Positions 42,460-51,170 of a stretch of 64,000 nt of DNA are shown here, piece after piece (the first letter of the stretch is position 1; each line of letters begins with the position of its first letter). The position numbers were made by a program, and so were the translations under genes. Under the pieces are notes generated by a model. It saw nothing but the letters and a program-made list of their open reading frames with translations. It searched no databases and was not told the DNA's origin. Source of the stretch: Halobacterium litoreum (GTDB taxonomy: Archaea > Halobacteriota > Halobacteria > Halobacteriales > Halobacteriaceae); the NCBI RefSeq assembly GCF_021233415.1, contig NZ_CP089466.1, forward strand, positions 1,488,001 to 1,552,000, in the 5' to 3' direction.

Positions 42460-45312
42460 TCAGTCGTCGGTCGCGACGCCGCGAACGACCTCGGCCAGCG
42501 CCTCCCGAGACATCGGTTCGACCGCTCGGAGCGAGCCGTCTTCGGTGTAGAGTATCCGGGCGGACACGTCCCGGTCCGGGTAGACGGCGTCGACGACGTG
42601 GTAGTAGACGCTCACTTGTTTCCGGTACTCGGGTTCGCCGTGTCGGCCACGGTCGGTCTTGTAGTCGACGACCACCGCCTCGTCGTCGGTGACGTGAACC
42701 AAGTCGACGACGCCCGAAATCGACACGTCGTCGCCGTCGACGGTGAGCGGAAGGCGTGCGTCCACCTCGACCGACAGTTCGCCGTCGAGGCCGTCGAGGA
42801 ACGCCGCGACGTGCCGTTGGTCGTCGTTCGACGGCGTCACGTCCTCACCGTCGGCGTACGCTTCCGCGAAGTCGTGGACTTGGGTTCCGAACTCGGTGCC
42901 GCGTCCCGCGTCGACGTCCTCGAAGACGTCGTCTCGCATGAGCGTGTGCGGGTCGTAGCCGGTCGGGCCGTCCGCGTCGGGGAGCGTCACGGAGAACGTC
43001 GACTGACTCGTGTCTTCGGCGTCGACGAAATCCGGGTCGGGCTCCACTGTTTCGACGTCGACGGGGAGTTCCTCGATGAAGGTGTTGGGGCGGTCGCTGG
43101 CCGTGAAGACGACGTGGCTCTCGGCACGCGTGACGGCGACGTACAGGAGGCGGCGTTCCTCGTCGTAGTTCCGCTGGAGGCAGGCCTGCAGGATGTCGGT
43201 TCGCCAGTTGTCGTAGACGTGCGGGTAGTCGTACGCATCGGCGTCGTACACGTCGTGTTGGCGGAGGCCGACTGGCTCGTCGTAGGTGATGGTGCCGTCG
43301 CTGCCGCCACGCGGCGGGAACGCGCCCTGATTCATGTTCGCCAGCACGACGATGGGGTATTCGAGTCCCTTCGTCGCGTGGATGGTCTGGACGGTCACGG
43401 AGTCCGTGCCTTCGCCGGCGTGCACTTCGTGAGTGCTGCCCGCGTCGATGCTGTCTTCGACGAACCGAATGAGGTCGCCCCGAGTCAACGTAGTCGTGTC
43501 GTGGACGGACTGAACGGTCTGGAGGACGACGTCGGCGGTGGCGTCGTCGTAGCCGTAGTGGTCGAAGACGCGTTGCGCGACCCCAGCGAGGGTGTCCATG
43601 TCCGCCAGCGAGTCGCGGAACGCCGCCATGTCCTCTGGGTACGTCGCTTCGTCGAGGATGGTATCGACGGTGTCCAGCGTGTAGCCGGCGTCTTCGAGAA
43701 CGACCGCCCAGCCGCGGTCAGAGTCGTCTTCGAGGATGCGGAGCCACGCGAGGAGGAGTTTCGCTTGGTCTGTTCGGAACAACTCGATGCCGCCCTCGTA
43801 CGCCATCGGGAGGCCGTACTCGCGGGCGGTCGCGAGTAACTCACGCCCGAAGTCTCGCGTCCGCGTCACCACCGCGATGTCCCCGTACTCGGGCGTCCGA
43901 AGGTTCCCGTCGTCGTCCTCGACCTGATAGGCGTCGTTCCCGACGATAGATTGGACTTTCTCTAGAATCGCTTCCTCTTCGTCGGAGCTCTGGATGGCTT
44001 CGATTCGGGTGTGGTCGTGGTCGGTGGCCGCGTCGAGGGAAACGACGTTCTCGCGAACGCTGTCGGTATCGACGCTGTCGCGACTGGCCGCGGGCGTGAG
44101 GAGAGTCTCCTCGGAGAAGTCGAGAATCTGCTGGGTGGACCGATAGTTCTCGGTCAACTCGACGGTCTCCACTGGCTCGGTCGACCAGGTCACGCGCTCG
44201 TGGTCGCGATTCAAGCTGTCGGCGAACGCGTCGATGCGGTCGGCGAACTCGACGATGTTGTCGACGTCGGCGTACTGGAAGCTGTAGATGCTCTGCTTCC
44301 AGTCGCCGACCACGCAGAGATTGTTGGTGCCGGCGAGGAGTAACGCGAGCTCGAATTGAATCTCGCTGGTGTCCTGGAACTCGTCGATCATCACGTACTC
44401 GAAGTCGACTGCCTCACGGACGGTGTGATTCTCACAGAGGAGGACGAACGCGAACAACTGGAGGAAGCCGAAGGTGAGGTAGTTCCGGCGGAGCGCGAAC
44501 GCCAAGTACTCGAAGTAGACGTCGTGGACGAACGCCTTCAGGTCGCTGCGGTCCGATTCGAAGGCAGTGTTCGCGACCACGCTGGGGACCTGTTTCCCGC
44601 TCCCCCGAAGGTCGCTGCGACTCGGGGCGTCCGGTCGGTACGTGCTGTTCTTGCCGTACTCGACGAGTTCCGCGCGGAGTTCGGACTGCTTGTTGCCGTC
44701 GTTTCGTGGTTCGTTTTGCGTCTCGAAGATGTCCTGAAAGGCGTCGAAGTCACCGTCGAGGTGTTCCTCGCCGTCGCGGTACCAGCCGTCTGCTTCGGGG
44801 AAGACGCCTTTCGCGGCGAGCTGGCGAATCAACTCCAGTAGCTCCACGGGGTCGTCGACGGCGCGCAGCGTGTCGTGGTACTCGGGGTGGGCGTCGGTGA
44901 ACTGGTTGGCGAACTCTCGGAAGAGTGCTTCCTCGCCGACGTCGTTCTCGACGAGGCGAGTGGTGCCCGTGATGTGGTCGTCGAGCCCGAGGTGACGAGG
45001 GGCGTCGTGGCCGTGTTCTTCGAGGAGGTCGTGGCACAGCGAGTGGAACGTCTGGATGGGTGCGTCGGCGAGCGCGCGCATCCCGTAGTCGGAGTGGGAG
45101 ACGATGCGGTCTTTCATCTCGCTGGCGGCGTTGTCGGTGAACGTCGCCAACAACACGTCGTCGGGCTCGACGCCGTCTTGGTCGACGATTCGGGCGTAGC
45201 GACGCGTGACGGTGAACGTCTTGCCCGTACCGGCGCCGGCGTCGACGCGATACAGACCGTCGATGTGGTCGATGAGATACTGCTGTTCGGGGTTCGGAGA
45301 TGGCTCAGTCAT
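42460..45312 (-). CDS. AddA-like UvrD-family helicase fused to RecB-type nuclease
   Basis: A 950-residue protein. SF1 helicase motifs: Walker A AGAGTGKT at 25-32, motif Ia LLATFTDNAASEMKDRI, motif II VMIDEFQDTSEIQFEL, motif III VVGDWKQSIYSFQYAD, motif IV VELTENYRSTQQIL, motif V TVQTIHATKGLEYPIVVL and motif VI EERRLLYVAVTRAESHVV. The C-terminal RecB-family nuclease has GVVDLVHVTDDEAVVVDYKT and QVSVYYHVV near residues 880-925. It would unwind and degrade DNA ends together with the AddB-like protein, whose stop overlaps this start by 8 bp. Codon use is less GC-extreme than in core genes. The ATG at 45312 fits the motif spacing. Confidence 0.9.
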   Translation of the reverse strand: MTEPSPNPEQQYLIDHIDGLYRVDAGAGTGKTFTVTRRYARIVDQDGVEPDDVLLATFTDNAASEMKDRIVSHSDYGMRALADAPIQTFHSLCHDLLEEHGHDAPRHLGLDDHITGTTRLVENDVGEEALFREFANQFTDAHPEYHDTLRAVDDPVELLELIRQLAAKGVFPEADGWYRDGEEHLDGDFDAFQDIFETQNEPRNDGNKQSELRAELVEYGKNSTYRPDAPSRSDLRGSGKQVPSVVANTAFESDRSDLKAFVHDVYFEYLAFALRRNYLTFGFLQLFAFVLLCENHTVREAVDFEYVMIDEFQDTSEIQFELALLLAGTNNLCVVGDWKQSIYSFQYADVDNIVEFADRIDAFADSLNRDHERVTWSTEPVETVELTENYRSTQQILDFSEETLLTPAASRDSVDTDSVRENVVSLDAATDHDHTRIEAIQSSDEEEAILEKVQSIVGNDAYQVEDDDGNLRTPEYGDIAVVTRTRDFGRELLATAREYGLPMAYEGGIELFRTDQAKLLLAWLRILEDDSDRGWAVVLEDAGYTLDTVDTILDEATYPEDMAAFRDSLADMDTLAGVAQRVFDHYGYDDATADVVLQTVQSVHDTTTLTRGDLIRFVEDSIDAGSTHEVHAGEGTDSVTVQTIHATKGLEYPIVVLANMNQGAFPPRGGSDGTITYDEPVGLRQHDVYDADAYDYPHVYDNWRTDILQACLQRNYDEERRLLYVAVTRAESHVVFTASDRPNTFIEELPVDVETVEPDPDFVDAEDTSQSTFSVTLPDADGPTGYDPHTLMRDDVFEDVDAGRGTEFGTQVHDFAEAYADGEDVTPSNDDQRHVAAFLDGLDGELSVEVDARLPLTVDGDDVSISGVVDLVHVTDDEAVVVDYKTDRGRHGEPEYRKQVSVYYHVVDAVYPDRDVSARILYTEDGSLRAVEPMSREALAEVVRGVATDD

Positions 45313-47896
45313 GGTGGCCCTCCAGGAGGAGGTCGCGGTGGTCGACGCGGCGATAGCTCGGTTCACCTGCTGGTCCCTCGATGGGGAAGCGCTCCTCGCC
45401 CCTCCGGCGAGCGTTCAGCACGTCGAGTTGGGTCTCGACGAACGATTCGAACGCGTCGACGTCGCCCGCGAAAAAGTTCCGTCGGTGGATGCGGTCGAGC
45501 TGTCGGAGCAGTTGCTTACAGCCGTTCCTGACGTACTTGAAGTCGCCGACGGCATCCTCCATGATACTCGTGAGTTCGTCCGCGAACTCGCTCTCCAAGA
45601 GTTCGTTCTTGTCTCGGGTATTCGGGAAGTCCGTGGTGTCGAAGGCTTCGAAGTAGTCGTCGTAACTCGCTTTCGAGAGCGTCTTCCTGCCATCACCGCC
45701 CGCCTCGTCGGAGAGCCGGGCGTAGGCTTCCTGGGACTGTGCGAAGACCGGGAAGGAGTACGGGTAGTACGTGACCGTGGTGAGACACTCCTCGAGGTCG
45801 GACTCACCGGTGATGGCGTCGTCGAGGGTGGCGAGGAACTGGAACAGCGTGAAGTCGAGGCGTTCGCCGGGGTTCTCCGAGCGCCAGTGTGTGAGGTAGA
45901 GCAGCGCCTGGAAGTTCGGCGTGTCACTCAGGTCGTCGACGCTCGCGTTCCGCACGACCTTCGCGGGTCGGTTCCGCGAGCTTCGGCTCTTGTGGTCGAC
46001 CAGCTCGTGTGGACCGGCGACGAGGTCGATCTTCCCCTCGATGTGGAGGTCGTGGTTCTCGAACCAGCGCTCCGTCGTCGGCGCGTCCGCGGGTCGACCG
46101 TACCGTTCCGCGAACGTGTTCTCACCCCAGTTGGACGTCGGTGAGAGGAACGTATCCGTCTCTGGCATCGTCTCGTCGAGGTACTCGACGACAGTCTCGA
46201 CGCCGACGCGATACCGCGTGCGCCGTGTCGCCTCGTCGATTGAACTGGCGAGCGCGCCAGTTTCTTCGACCATGTGGTCGACGACGTCCGCGACGGTGTC
46301 GTCGTCCACGAACTCGGGGTGATTGACGTAGAACTCGGCGAAGTCGTGGAACAGCGTCCCCTCGCGGAATCGCTCTTGGTCGGGCGAGTCGAGGAGGCGG
46401 TCGAAGTAGTAGTCGCGAGGACTGTTGACGTAGGTGTTCAGACTGGACTGACTGACCGTCGCGATTTCTTCGGTGTTCTGGGAGCGACCGTCGGTCTCGA
46501 AGCCGGCCTTCTCGCTGGACGTTTGCCGGGTGTGCCGTTCGGAGTCGAGGTCACTGAATTGGTCGAAGTCCTCGTCGAGGAGTTCCTCGAAGTAGAGACA
46601 CGGCGTGACCGGCGTCCCGCCCTCGGTGTCGGTCACGAGGTAGTGCCGGCTGGCGCCGCTCTGGAGGAGCAACTGGAAGTCGTCGATGGTTCGCGTGTAC
46701 TGTGCGGTCTCGTCGACCCACGGGCGTTGTGGCGGGGTCTGGGTCCAGCTGTCGTCGAGTCCGAGGTGAAAAACGAGCGGGCGGTCGACGTACGCGGCGG
46801 CGGTCGCATCCGCGAGGAGGACGCCGTCGTTGTCCCGGTCGACTGGGACCTCGTACGCGTCGAGGTAGAAGGTGAGGTTATCGACGCTCCGTTCGGTGAC
46901 TGGTTCGTCGTGGATACCGAGTTCTTCCAGTTCCTCCCGGAACGCGGTCAGTTCTTGGTCGGCTTCACGCTCGTAGACAGACAGTGCGTCGCCGAACGTT
47001 CCCTCGACGACCGTGTCAGCGAGGTCCCTGAGCCACGCGACAGCGTCTTCGGAGGTATCGCGGAAGCGTTTCTGGTCGTGTTCGACGCTCGGCGCGCGGT
47101 CGAAACGCGTGAGTAGCGGTCGAATGTCGCGAACGCGAGTGTCGGTGCCAGCGTGCGCGGTGCGGAGGAGTTGGATGAACGCGCGGTGGTCGGGGTCGTC
47201 AGTGAACCCGGGACCGCCGTAGAAGGGGATGTCGGCGGCTTCGAGTGCTGATTCGACGAGCGTGGAGTACTGGCTCTGCGCGTCCAGGACGACCGCGACC
47301 TCGTCTGCAGTAGTGGCGTCGATGTTGTCGACGACTGTGTCGACGATGTCGGTGGGAGAGTTGAAGATCTGGAACGGGGGATAGTCGAAGGTGTCGTCGA
47401 CGAATGGGCTGTACGTGTCGTAGTCGTCGGGGAGAATCGAGCGTTCGAGGGCGGTGAGTTGGTCGATACCGACGACCGCGACCTCCTGACTGTCGTCGAT
47501 TCGATAGTCGGTGAGTGCGCTTGAGGTAGTGTCGAGGTCCCGGATGTAGTCGACTGCTTCCCGCGTGGTGGCGTCCGCGTACGCTGGGTAGTCGAGGATA
47601 CTCTCGATGCTGGCCTGGTGTTCCCAGCACTGGAGGATGTTCCCGATGGCGTACGCGCTGGCTTTCCAGCCGAGGTCGGTGTGCTCGACGAGTTCGAGGA
47701 AGGCGAGGCGGTCCTCGGCGGTCTCTTTTCGGCCGGCTGCGATGCGGCGTGGTGTAGTGGCGAAGGTTCCGAGGTGGGGGTGTTCGAGCCGACGGTTCAG
47801 GGCGCTCGCGAGTGGCGCGTCAGGGACGACGACGAGGTCGTAGTCGGCGACGTCGTCGTAGAGGTCGTCGATAGGTTTAGCGCGCTGAAATGACAC
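45305..47896 (-). CDS. AddB-like PD-(D/E)XK nuclease / helicase-like partner
   Basis: About 863 residues. The N-terminal two thirds resemble the inactive-helicase scaffold of AddB: VPDAPLASALNRRLEH, VAVVLDAQSQYSTLVESALEAADIPFYGGPG (outline), RAFIQLLRTA and LVFHLGLDDSWTQ. There is no Walker A. The C-terminal nuclease has SSLNTYVNSPRDYYFDRLL, then LHIEGKIDLVAGPHELVDHKS and FQALLYLTHW (Asp, Asp-x-Lys, Gln). The four Cys that hold the Fe-S cluster in bacterial AddB are not seen. The GTG at 47896 follows a TTTTTACTC element by about 28 nt; an ATG at 47968 is an alternative start. With the AddA-like protein it would form a dual-nuclease end-processing complex. Confidence 0.78.
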   Translation of the reverse strand: MSFQRAKPIDDLYDDVADYDLVVVPDAPLASALNRRLEHPHLGTFATTPRRIAAGRKETAEDRLAFLELVEHTDLGWKASAYAIGNILQCWEHQASIESILDYPAYADATTREAVDYIRDLDTTSSALTDYRIDDSQEVAVVGIDQLTALERSILPDDYDTYSPFVDDTFDYPPFQIFNSPTDIVDTVVDNIDATTADEVAVVLDAQSQYSTLVESALEAADIPFYGGPGFTDDPDHRAFIQLLRTAHAGTDTRVRDIRPLLTRFDRAPSVEHDQKRFRDTSEDAVAWLRDLADTVVEGTFGDALSVYEREADQELTAFREELEELGIHDEPVTERSVDNLTFYLDAYEVPVDRDNDGVLLADATAAAYVDRPLVFHLGLDDSWTQTPPQRPWVDETAQYTRTIDDFQLLLQSGASRHYLVTDTEGGTPVTPCLYFEELLDEDFDQFSDLDSERHTRQTSSEKAGFETDGRSQNTEEIATVSQSSLNTYVNSPRDYYFDRLLDSPDQERFREGTLFHDFAEFYVNHPEFVDDDTVADVVDHMVEETGALASSIDEATRRTRYRVGVETVVEYLDETMPETDTFLSPTSNWGENTFAERYGRPADAPTTERWFENHDLHIEGKIDLVAGPHELVDHKSRSSRNRPAKVVRNASVDDLSDTPNFQALLYLTHWRSENPGERLDFTLFQFLATLDDAITGESDLEECLTTVTYYPYSFPVFAQSQEAYARLSDEAGGDGRKTLSKASYDDYFEAFDTTDFPNTRDKNELLESEFADELTSIMEDAVGDFKYVRNGCKQLLRQLDRIHRRNFFAGDVDAFESFVETQLDVLNARRRGEERFPIEGPAGEPSYRRVDHRDLLLEGHHD

Positions 47897-48144
47897 GCCG
47901 GAGTCATCGACAGTCGAGAGTAAAAACACGTGGGTCGCGGGAAACGACGGGCAGCCGAGAGCCCACAAACGGTATCGGAAACACCGCGAGAAGTTGCAGT
48001 TCGAGGGGGAAGAAAGGTGTTCGCGGTGTTACGGATTCGAGAGGGAATCGCCCGGTTCGCGCTGGCGAGCACGATGGGCGGGCGAACGTACACACGACCT
48101 CGCGCGTCTCGCGTGCGTATCTCGGAACCGAATTCTCAGCGCGC

Positions 48145-48159
48145 AAAACCCCGGGGGTT
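48145..48159 (-). terminator. Hairpin terminator after the HalOD1 gene
   Basis: Read on the minus strand, AACCCCCGGGGTTTT directly follows the HalOD1 stop and forms a compact GC stem ending in a T run. From here to 47897 no gene is evident. Confidence 0.5.
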
Positions 48160-48167
48160 CGCGAGCG

Positions 48168-48524
48168 TCAGGACTGGCTGGTGGCGTAGACTTGCACCCA
48201 GCCGTCGCTACTCACTGTCACGCGAAACTCCTCGTAGGTGAACTCGACGCTGCCCATCGCTTTCTCGGCCTGTTCGTGACTGTGCGATTTGAACAGGGCT
48301 TGCTCGATGCCCGCCACGTCGACCACCTCGTACAGTGGTGGGTGCTTGAGTTCCGTCGGGTCGATGTCGCGTGCCTCCGCGAGCGCGTACACGAGCGTAG
48401 TCGTCAAATCGCTGTCCTCAACCGGATTGTAATGGCGTTGTGCAACCTGCATCTGTGGAGTGATCGCCGACTCTTGGACGTTGTCGTCGCTGGCGCCGCC
48501 GTTGCTCTGTTCGTGTTCGGTCAT
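48168..48524 (-). CDS. HalOD1 (halobacterial output domain 1) protein
   Basis: A 118-residue protein whose C-terminal 80 residues match HalOD1: TTTLVYALAEARDIDPTELKHPPLYEVVD, IEQALFK, VEFTYEEFRVTVSSDGWVQVY (in outline). HalOD1 proteins are small haloarchaeal output/regulatory modules. The ATG overlaps the TGA of the upstream DUF7344-type gene (ATGA), so the two were made together. The upstream gene carries a frameshift, which may reduce translation of this one. Confidence 0.85.
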   Translation of the reverse strand: MTEHEQSNGGASDDNVQESAITPQMQVAQRHYNPVEDSDLTTTLVYALAEARDIDPTELKHPPLYEVVDVAGIEQALFKSHSHEQAEKAMGSVEFTYEEFRVTVSSDGWVQVYATSQS

Positions 48525-48960
48525 TCCATGTCTCTCCGCGCGTGGTCTTCCTGGTAGGCGTCGAGGCTGGCGCCGATGCCTTCGAGCGCGGCTAAGACCT
48601 GCTCGGCGTTCGGACCGGCGACAATCGTTTCGGTATCCGCGTCGAACTCGATGATGTCGTCCGCGACGAGTTTCGGGATGTGGGCGTGGAACAGCGAGAC
48701 GTAGACGCGGCTACGCTGGTCGTCGCTTACCTTGCTCTCGGAAATGTCGTGCTCCCACGCGGCCAGTTTCGTCGCCAGTTCGGTGAGCGTCCACTCGGTG
48801 GCTTCGAGCAGCGTGTAACAGAGGTACCGGCGTCGGGGGTGGCCAACGCCTCGAACACGTAATCGGTTTCCAGGAGACCGGTCGAGAAGGTTGGACCGGC
48901 GCCACTGTGTGTGGACTCAGGGTTCGCCTGCCGGTCGCCGTCGCCAGAATCCTCGGTCAT
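48521..48960 (-). pseudogene. DUF7344-type winged-helix-like gene with a frameshift
   Basis: From the ATG at 48960, 42 codons (MTEDSGDGDRQANPE... to LLETDYVFEALATPD) are in one frame. From about 48832 the family-like sequence continues in another frame: RRYLCYTLLEATEWTLTE, WEHDISESKVSDDQRSR, VYVSLFHAHIPKLVADDIIEFD (in outline), ending at the TGA 48521-48523. Adding one C at the GACGCCGG site (48828-48834) would restore a single frame of about 146 codons with a DRRY junction typical of the family. The open frame that continues past the site without the repair is not family-like. It is either a real null mutation, an assembly error or programmed frameshifting. It overlaps HalOD1 by 4 bp. Confidence 0.75.
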
Positions 48961-49175
48961 GCCAATGACTGTCACCGCCGCCGGATAAGTGTTAGCTTCA
49001 CTGTAGGACGGTGGTGGTGATTCCGTGTCAACGTGGTACCTACGAGACCGGATGAGTGGCTATTTGAGGGGAATCTGGTCGCCGAACCTCGGCGTGATTG
49101 TGGTACTGAACCGGGGACGTTCGTGTGCTGACTGAGCGCGGTGCGTTTTGAATTAGTGGCCTTATCACACCCCGA

Positions 49176-49208
49176 AGGGAGAACCGAACGGCCCCTCCGG
49201 TTCTCCCT
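49176..49208. other. Strong hairpin in a 378-bp intergenic region
   Basis: AGGGAGAACC (49176-49185) and GGTTCTCCCT (49199-49208) are exact inverted repeats around a 13-nt loop. A promoter-like AATTAGTGG...CTTATCA lies just upstream (49151-49167). The region 48961-49338 has no convincing coding frame. The hairpin could be a terminator, the start of a small RNA, or a protein-binding site. Confidence 0.45.
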
Positions 49209-49312
49209 CTGAGTGCGACGAGGGGCGCAACGACCGAACGGGAGGCCGCGACCCTCGTCGCGGGCTCGTACCCGTACCCCGTCGAGACAGCCGATTGCCT
49301 AATTCATCGACT

Positions 49313-49331
49313 GAGCGAACGAAGTGAGCGA
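49313..49331. repeat. Short dispersed palindromic motif
   Basis: GAGCGAACGAAGTGAGCGA at 49313-49331 lies just beyond the 3' end of tRNA-Ala (minus strand). A copy with one change is at 63221-63239, and related pieces occur near 3002-3045 and 12536-12560. It probably acts as a 3'-end hairpin or is a haloarchaeal intergenic repeat. Confidence 0.5.
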
Positions 49332-49338
49332 AAGGAAG

Positions 49339-49410
49339 TGGACTCGTCGGGATTTGAACCCGAGGCCTTCCCCGTGCCAGGGGGATGATCTACCACTGAT
49401 CTACGAGCCC
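49339..49410 (-). tRNA. tRNA-Ala (GGC)
   Basis: On the minus strand the acceptor GGGCTCG pairs with CGAGTCC (one G-U), with discriminator A. The anticodon stem TCCCC/GGGGA encloses the loop CTGGCAC, with anticodon GGC. The T arm is CTCGGG-TTCAAAT-CCCGA. The first base pairs lie at 49404-49410 and the 3' end at 49339. No CCA is encoded. Confidence 0.95.
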
Positions 49411-49599
49411 TCGAACGCATCCATTCGTTGCCCGGGGTCGTTGATAAACCCCGCGATTCGCGGGCAGTCGATATGCAAACGTTTTAGCCGGCGACGCGCC
49501 TTCGCGTTCGTAGGGAGCCACACGGCCGTAGATCTGACTCGTCGCGCTTTCGGCGGCTCGCGCCGCGTTTCTCGCGCGACTCGGGACTGCGGTAGTGTC

Positions 49600-49617
49600 G
49601 CGACGCAGCTGCGTCGC
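49600..49617. promoter_or_regulatory. 18-bp perfect palindrome upstream of the uS15 gene
   Basis: GCGACGCAGCTGCGTCGC is perfectly self-complementary and ends 29 nt before the uS15 ATG at 49647. It may be a regulatory hairpin in the leader or an operator for the ribosomal-protein transcript. Confidence 0.5.
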
Positions 49618-49646
49618 TAGCGTTTCGTGTTGTTCCAATCCGAACA

Positions 49647-50111
49647 ATGGCACGAATGCACACGCGCCGTCGCGGTTCGAGCGGTTCGGACCGCCCGACG
49701 GCAGACGAACCGCCGGAGTGGAGCGACGTAGACGAAGACGCAGTCGAGGACCGCGTCGTGGAGCTCGCCGAGCAGGGGCACGACCCCTCGCAGATCGGCT
49801 TGAAGCTTCGCGACGAGGGCGTGCAGGGCACGCCGATTCCGGACGTCAAGCTGGCGACCGGGAAGAAGGTCACCGAGATTCTGGAGGAGAACGACGCCGC
49901 CTCGGACCTCCCGGAGGACTTCCGTAACCTCCTGGAGAAGGCCGTCCGCCTGCAGGAGCACGTCGACGAGAACGGGCAGGACCACCAGAACAAGCGCGCG
50001 CTGCAGAACGTCCAGTCGAAGATTCGCCGCCTCGCGGACTACTACCGCGGCGACGAACTCGACGCGGACTTCACGTACTCGTACGAGCGCGCGGTCGAGC
50101 TGCTCGAATAG
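49647..50111 (+). CDS. rps15: 30S ribosomal protein uS15
   Basis: A 154-residue archaeal S15 with the archaeal/eukaryotic N-terminal extension (MARMHTRRRGSSGSDRP) before the S15 core. Core markers are VKLATGKKVTEILEEN, DLPEDFRNLLEKAVRLQEHVDEN and SKIRRLADYYRGDELDADFTYSYERA (in outline). It binds 16S rRNA in the small subunit platform. It starts the conserved haloarchaeal cluster uS15, RecJ-like, Pcc1, eS1, with no gap to the next gene (stop 50111, start 50112). Confidence 0.97.
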   Translation: MARMHTRRRGSSGSDRPTADEPPEWSDVDEDAVEDRVVELAEQGHDPSQIGLKLRDEGVQGTPIPDVKLATGKKVTEILEENDAASDLPEDFRNLLEKAVRLQEHVDENGQDHQNKRALQNVQSKIRRLADYYRGDELDADFTYSYERAVELLE

Positions 50112-51170
50112 ATGGCGACGACGGGTCGCAGCGCTGCATCGACTGAGCCGGACGCCGTTTCGGCGCTGGTGGACGCGGAGTTCGTCCGCGTGACCGCCGC
50201 GCCGACCGGCGGGAGCGTCGCGGCCGCCGCGCTGGTGGCCGGGGCGTGCGGACAGCGCGACGTGCCGTACCAGGTGCGCGTCGCGCGGTCCGCGCCGGCG
50301 CCGGATGCAGTGGACGCGACCCACGTCGCCGTCGGGTTCGACGCGCCGGCCGCGGACGCGGTGTTCGCGGGCGACGCGCCGAACGAGGCGTTCGAGGTTG
50401 CGACGGAGGCAGGAAGCGACCCGAGTGCGGTGTTGGCGTTCGCCGGCGCGCTCGCCGACGGCGGCGAGCCGTCGAGTGCGGTGCGTTCGGCCGCCGACCT
50501 GTCGCGGCGTCCGGGGGCCGGGATTCCGACCGCGGACCTCGCGGCGGGGCTGGCGCACTCCACGCTCGTCCACGCGTCGTTCTCCGGGGACGAACAGGCG
50601 GCGGGCGCGACGCTCTCCGAACTGGCGTTGCCGCCGGAACTCGACGAGAGCGCGCGCCGCCGACTTGCGTCCGCCGTGGCGCTGGACGCCACCGGGGACG
50701 CGACGGAGCGCGCGGCCGACGCCGTGAGCGACGTGCTGCGCCCGCACGAGACCCCGGACGGTCCGTTCGAGACCGTCGAGGGGTACGCGGACGTGCTCGG
50801 CGCGCTGGCGTTCGACGCCCCCGGACTCGGGGTCGCGCTCGCGCTCGGTGCCGCCGACGCGCCCGCCGCGCTGGACGCGTGGAAAGTCCACGCCAGCGAG
50901 GCACACCGCGTCGTCCGCGCGGCCGACCCGGCGCGCCACAGCGGCGTCGTCGCGGTCGACGCGGACGCCGCACAGCCGACCGTCGCGCGACTCGTCAGAG
51001 ACTACCGTTCGGTCGAGCCGGCCGTCCTCGCAGTCGGCGAGGACGCGGCAGCGCTCGCGACCACGGACGCGGACGCACGCGACGTGCTTCCGGGTGGCGT
51101 GGGCACCGAGACGCTCGCCGTCGCCGACGCGACCAACGACCTACTGGAGACAGTGCGGGGTGAACTGTGA
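50112..51170 (+). CDS. RecJ/Cdc45-like protein lacking DHH catalytic motifs
   Basis: A 352-residue protein encoded between uS15 and Pcc1, the place where haloarchaea carry a RecJ-like gene. Where active DHH nucleases have a DxDG motif, this reads APTGGSVAAAALVAGAC, and no DHH triad is visible, so it is probably inactive. Archaeal RecJ/Cdc45 homologues associate with GINS and MCM at forks, and this is a reasonable role here. The protein is Ala/Asp-rich. Its TGA overlaps the Pcc1 start by 4 bp. The assignment is by synteny and fold pattern rather than motif. Confidence 0.7.
   Translation: MATTGRSAASTEPDAVSALVDAEFVRVTAAPTGGSVAAAALVAGACGQRDVPYQVRVARSAPAPDAVDATHVAVGFDAPAADAVFAGDAPNEAFEVATEAGSDPSAVLAFAGALADGGEPSSAVRSAADLSRRPGAGIPTADLAAGLAHSTLVHASFSGDEQAAGATLSELALPPELDESARRRLASAVALDATGDATERAADAVSDVLRPHETPDGPFETVEGYADVLGALAFDAPGLGVALALGAADAPAALDAWKVHASEAHRVVRAADPARHSGVVAVDADAAQPTVARLVRDYRSVEPAVLAVGEDAAALATTDADARDVLPGGVGTETLAVADATNDLLETVRGEL

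Noticed and set aside
48521-48905. Two small separate genes in place of the DUF7344-type gene
   Set aside because: The N- and C-terminal parts match one family layout in two frames; single-base repair joins them, so separate genes are less likely.
49139-49338. RNase P RNA or 7S RNA
   Set aside because: The conserved cores of those RNAs could not be recognised and the region is too short.
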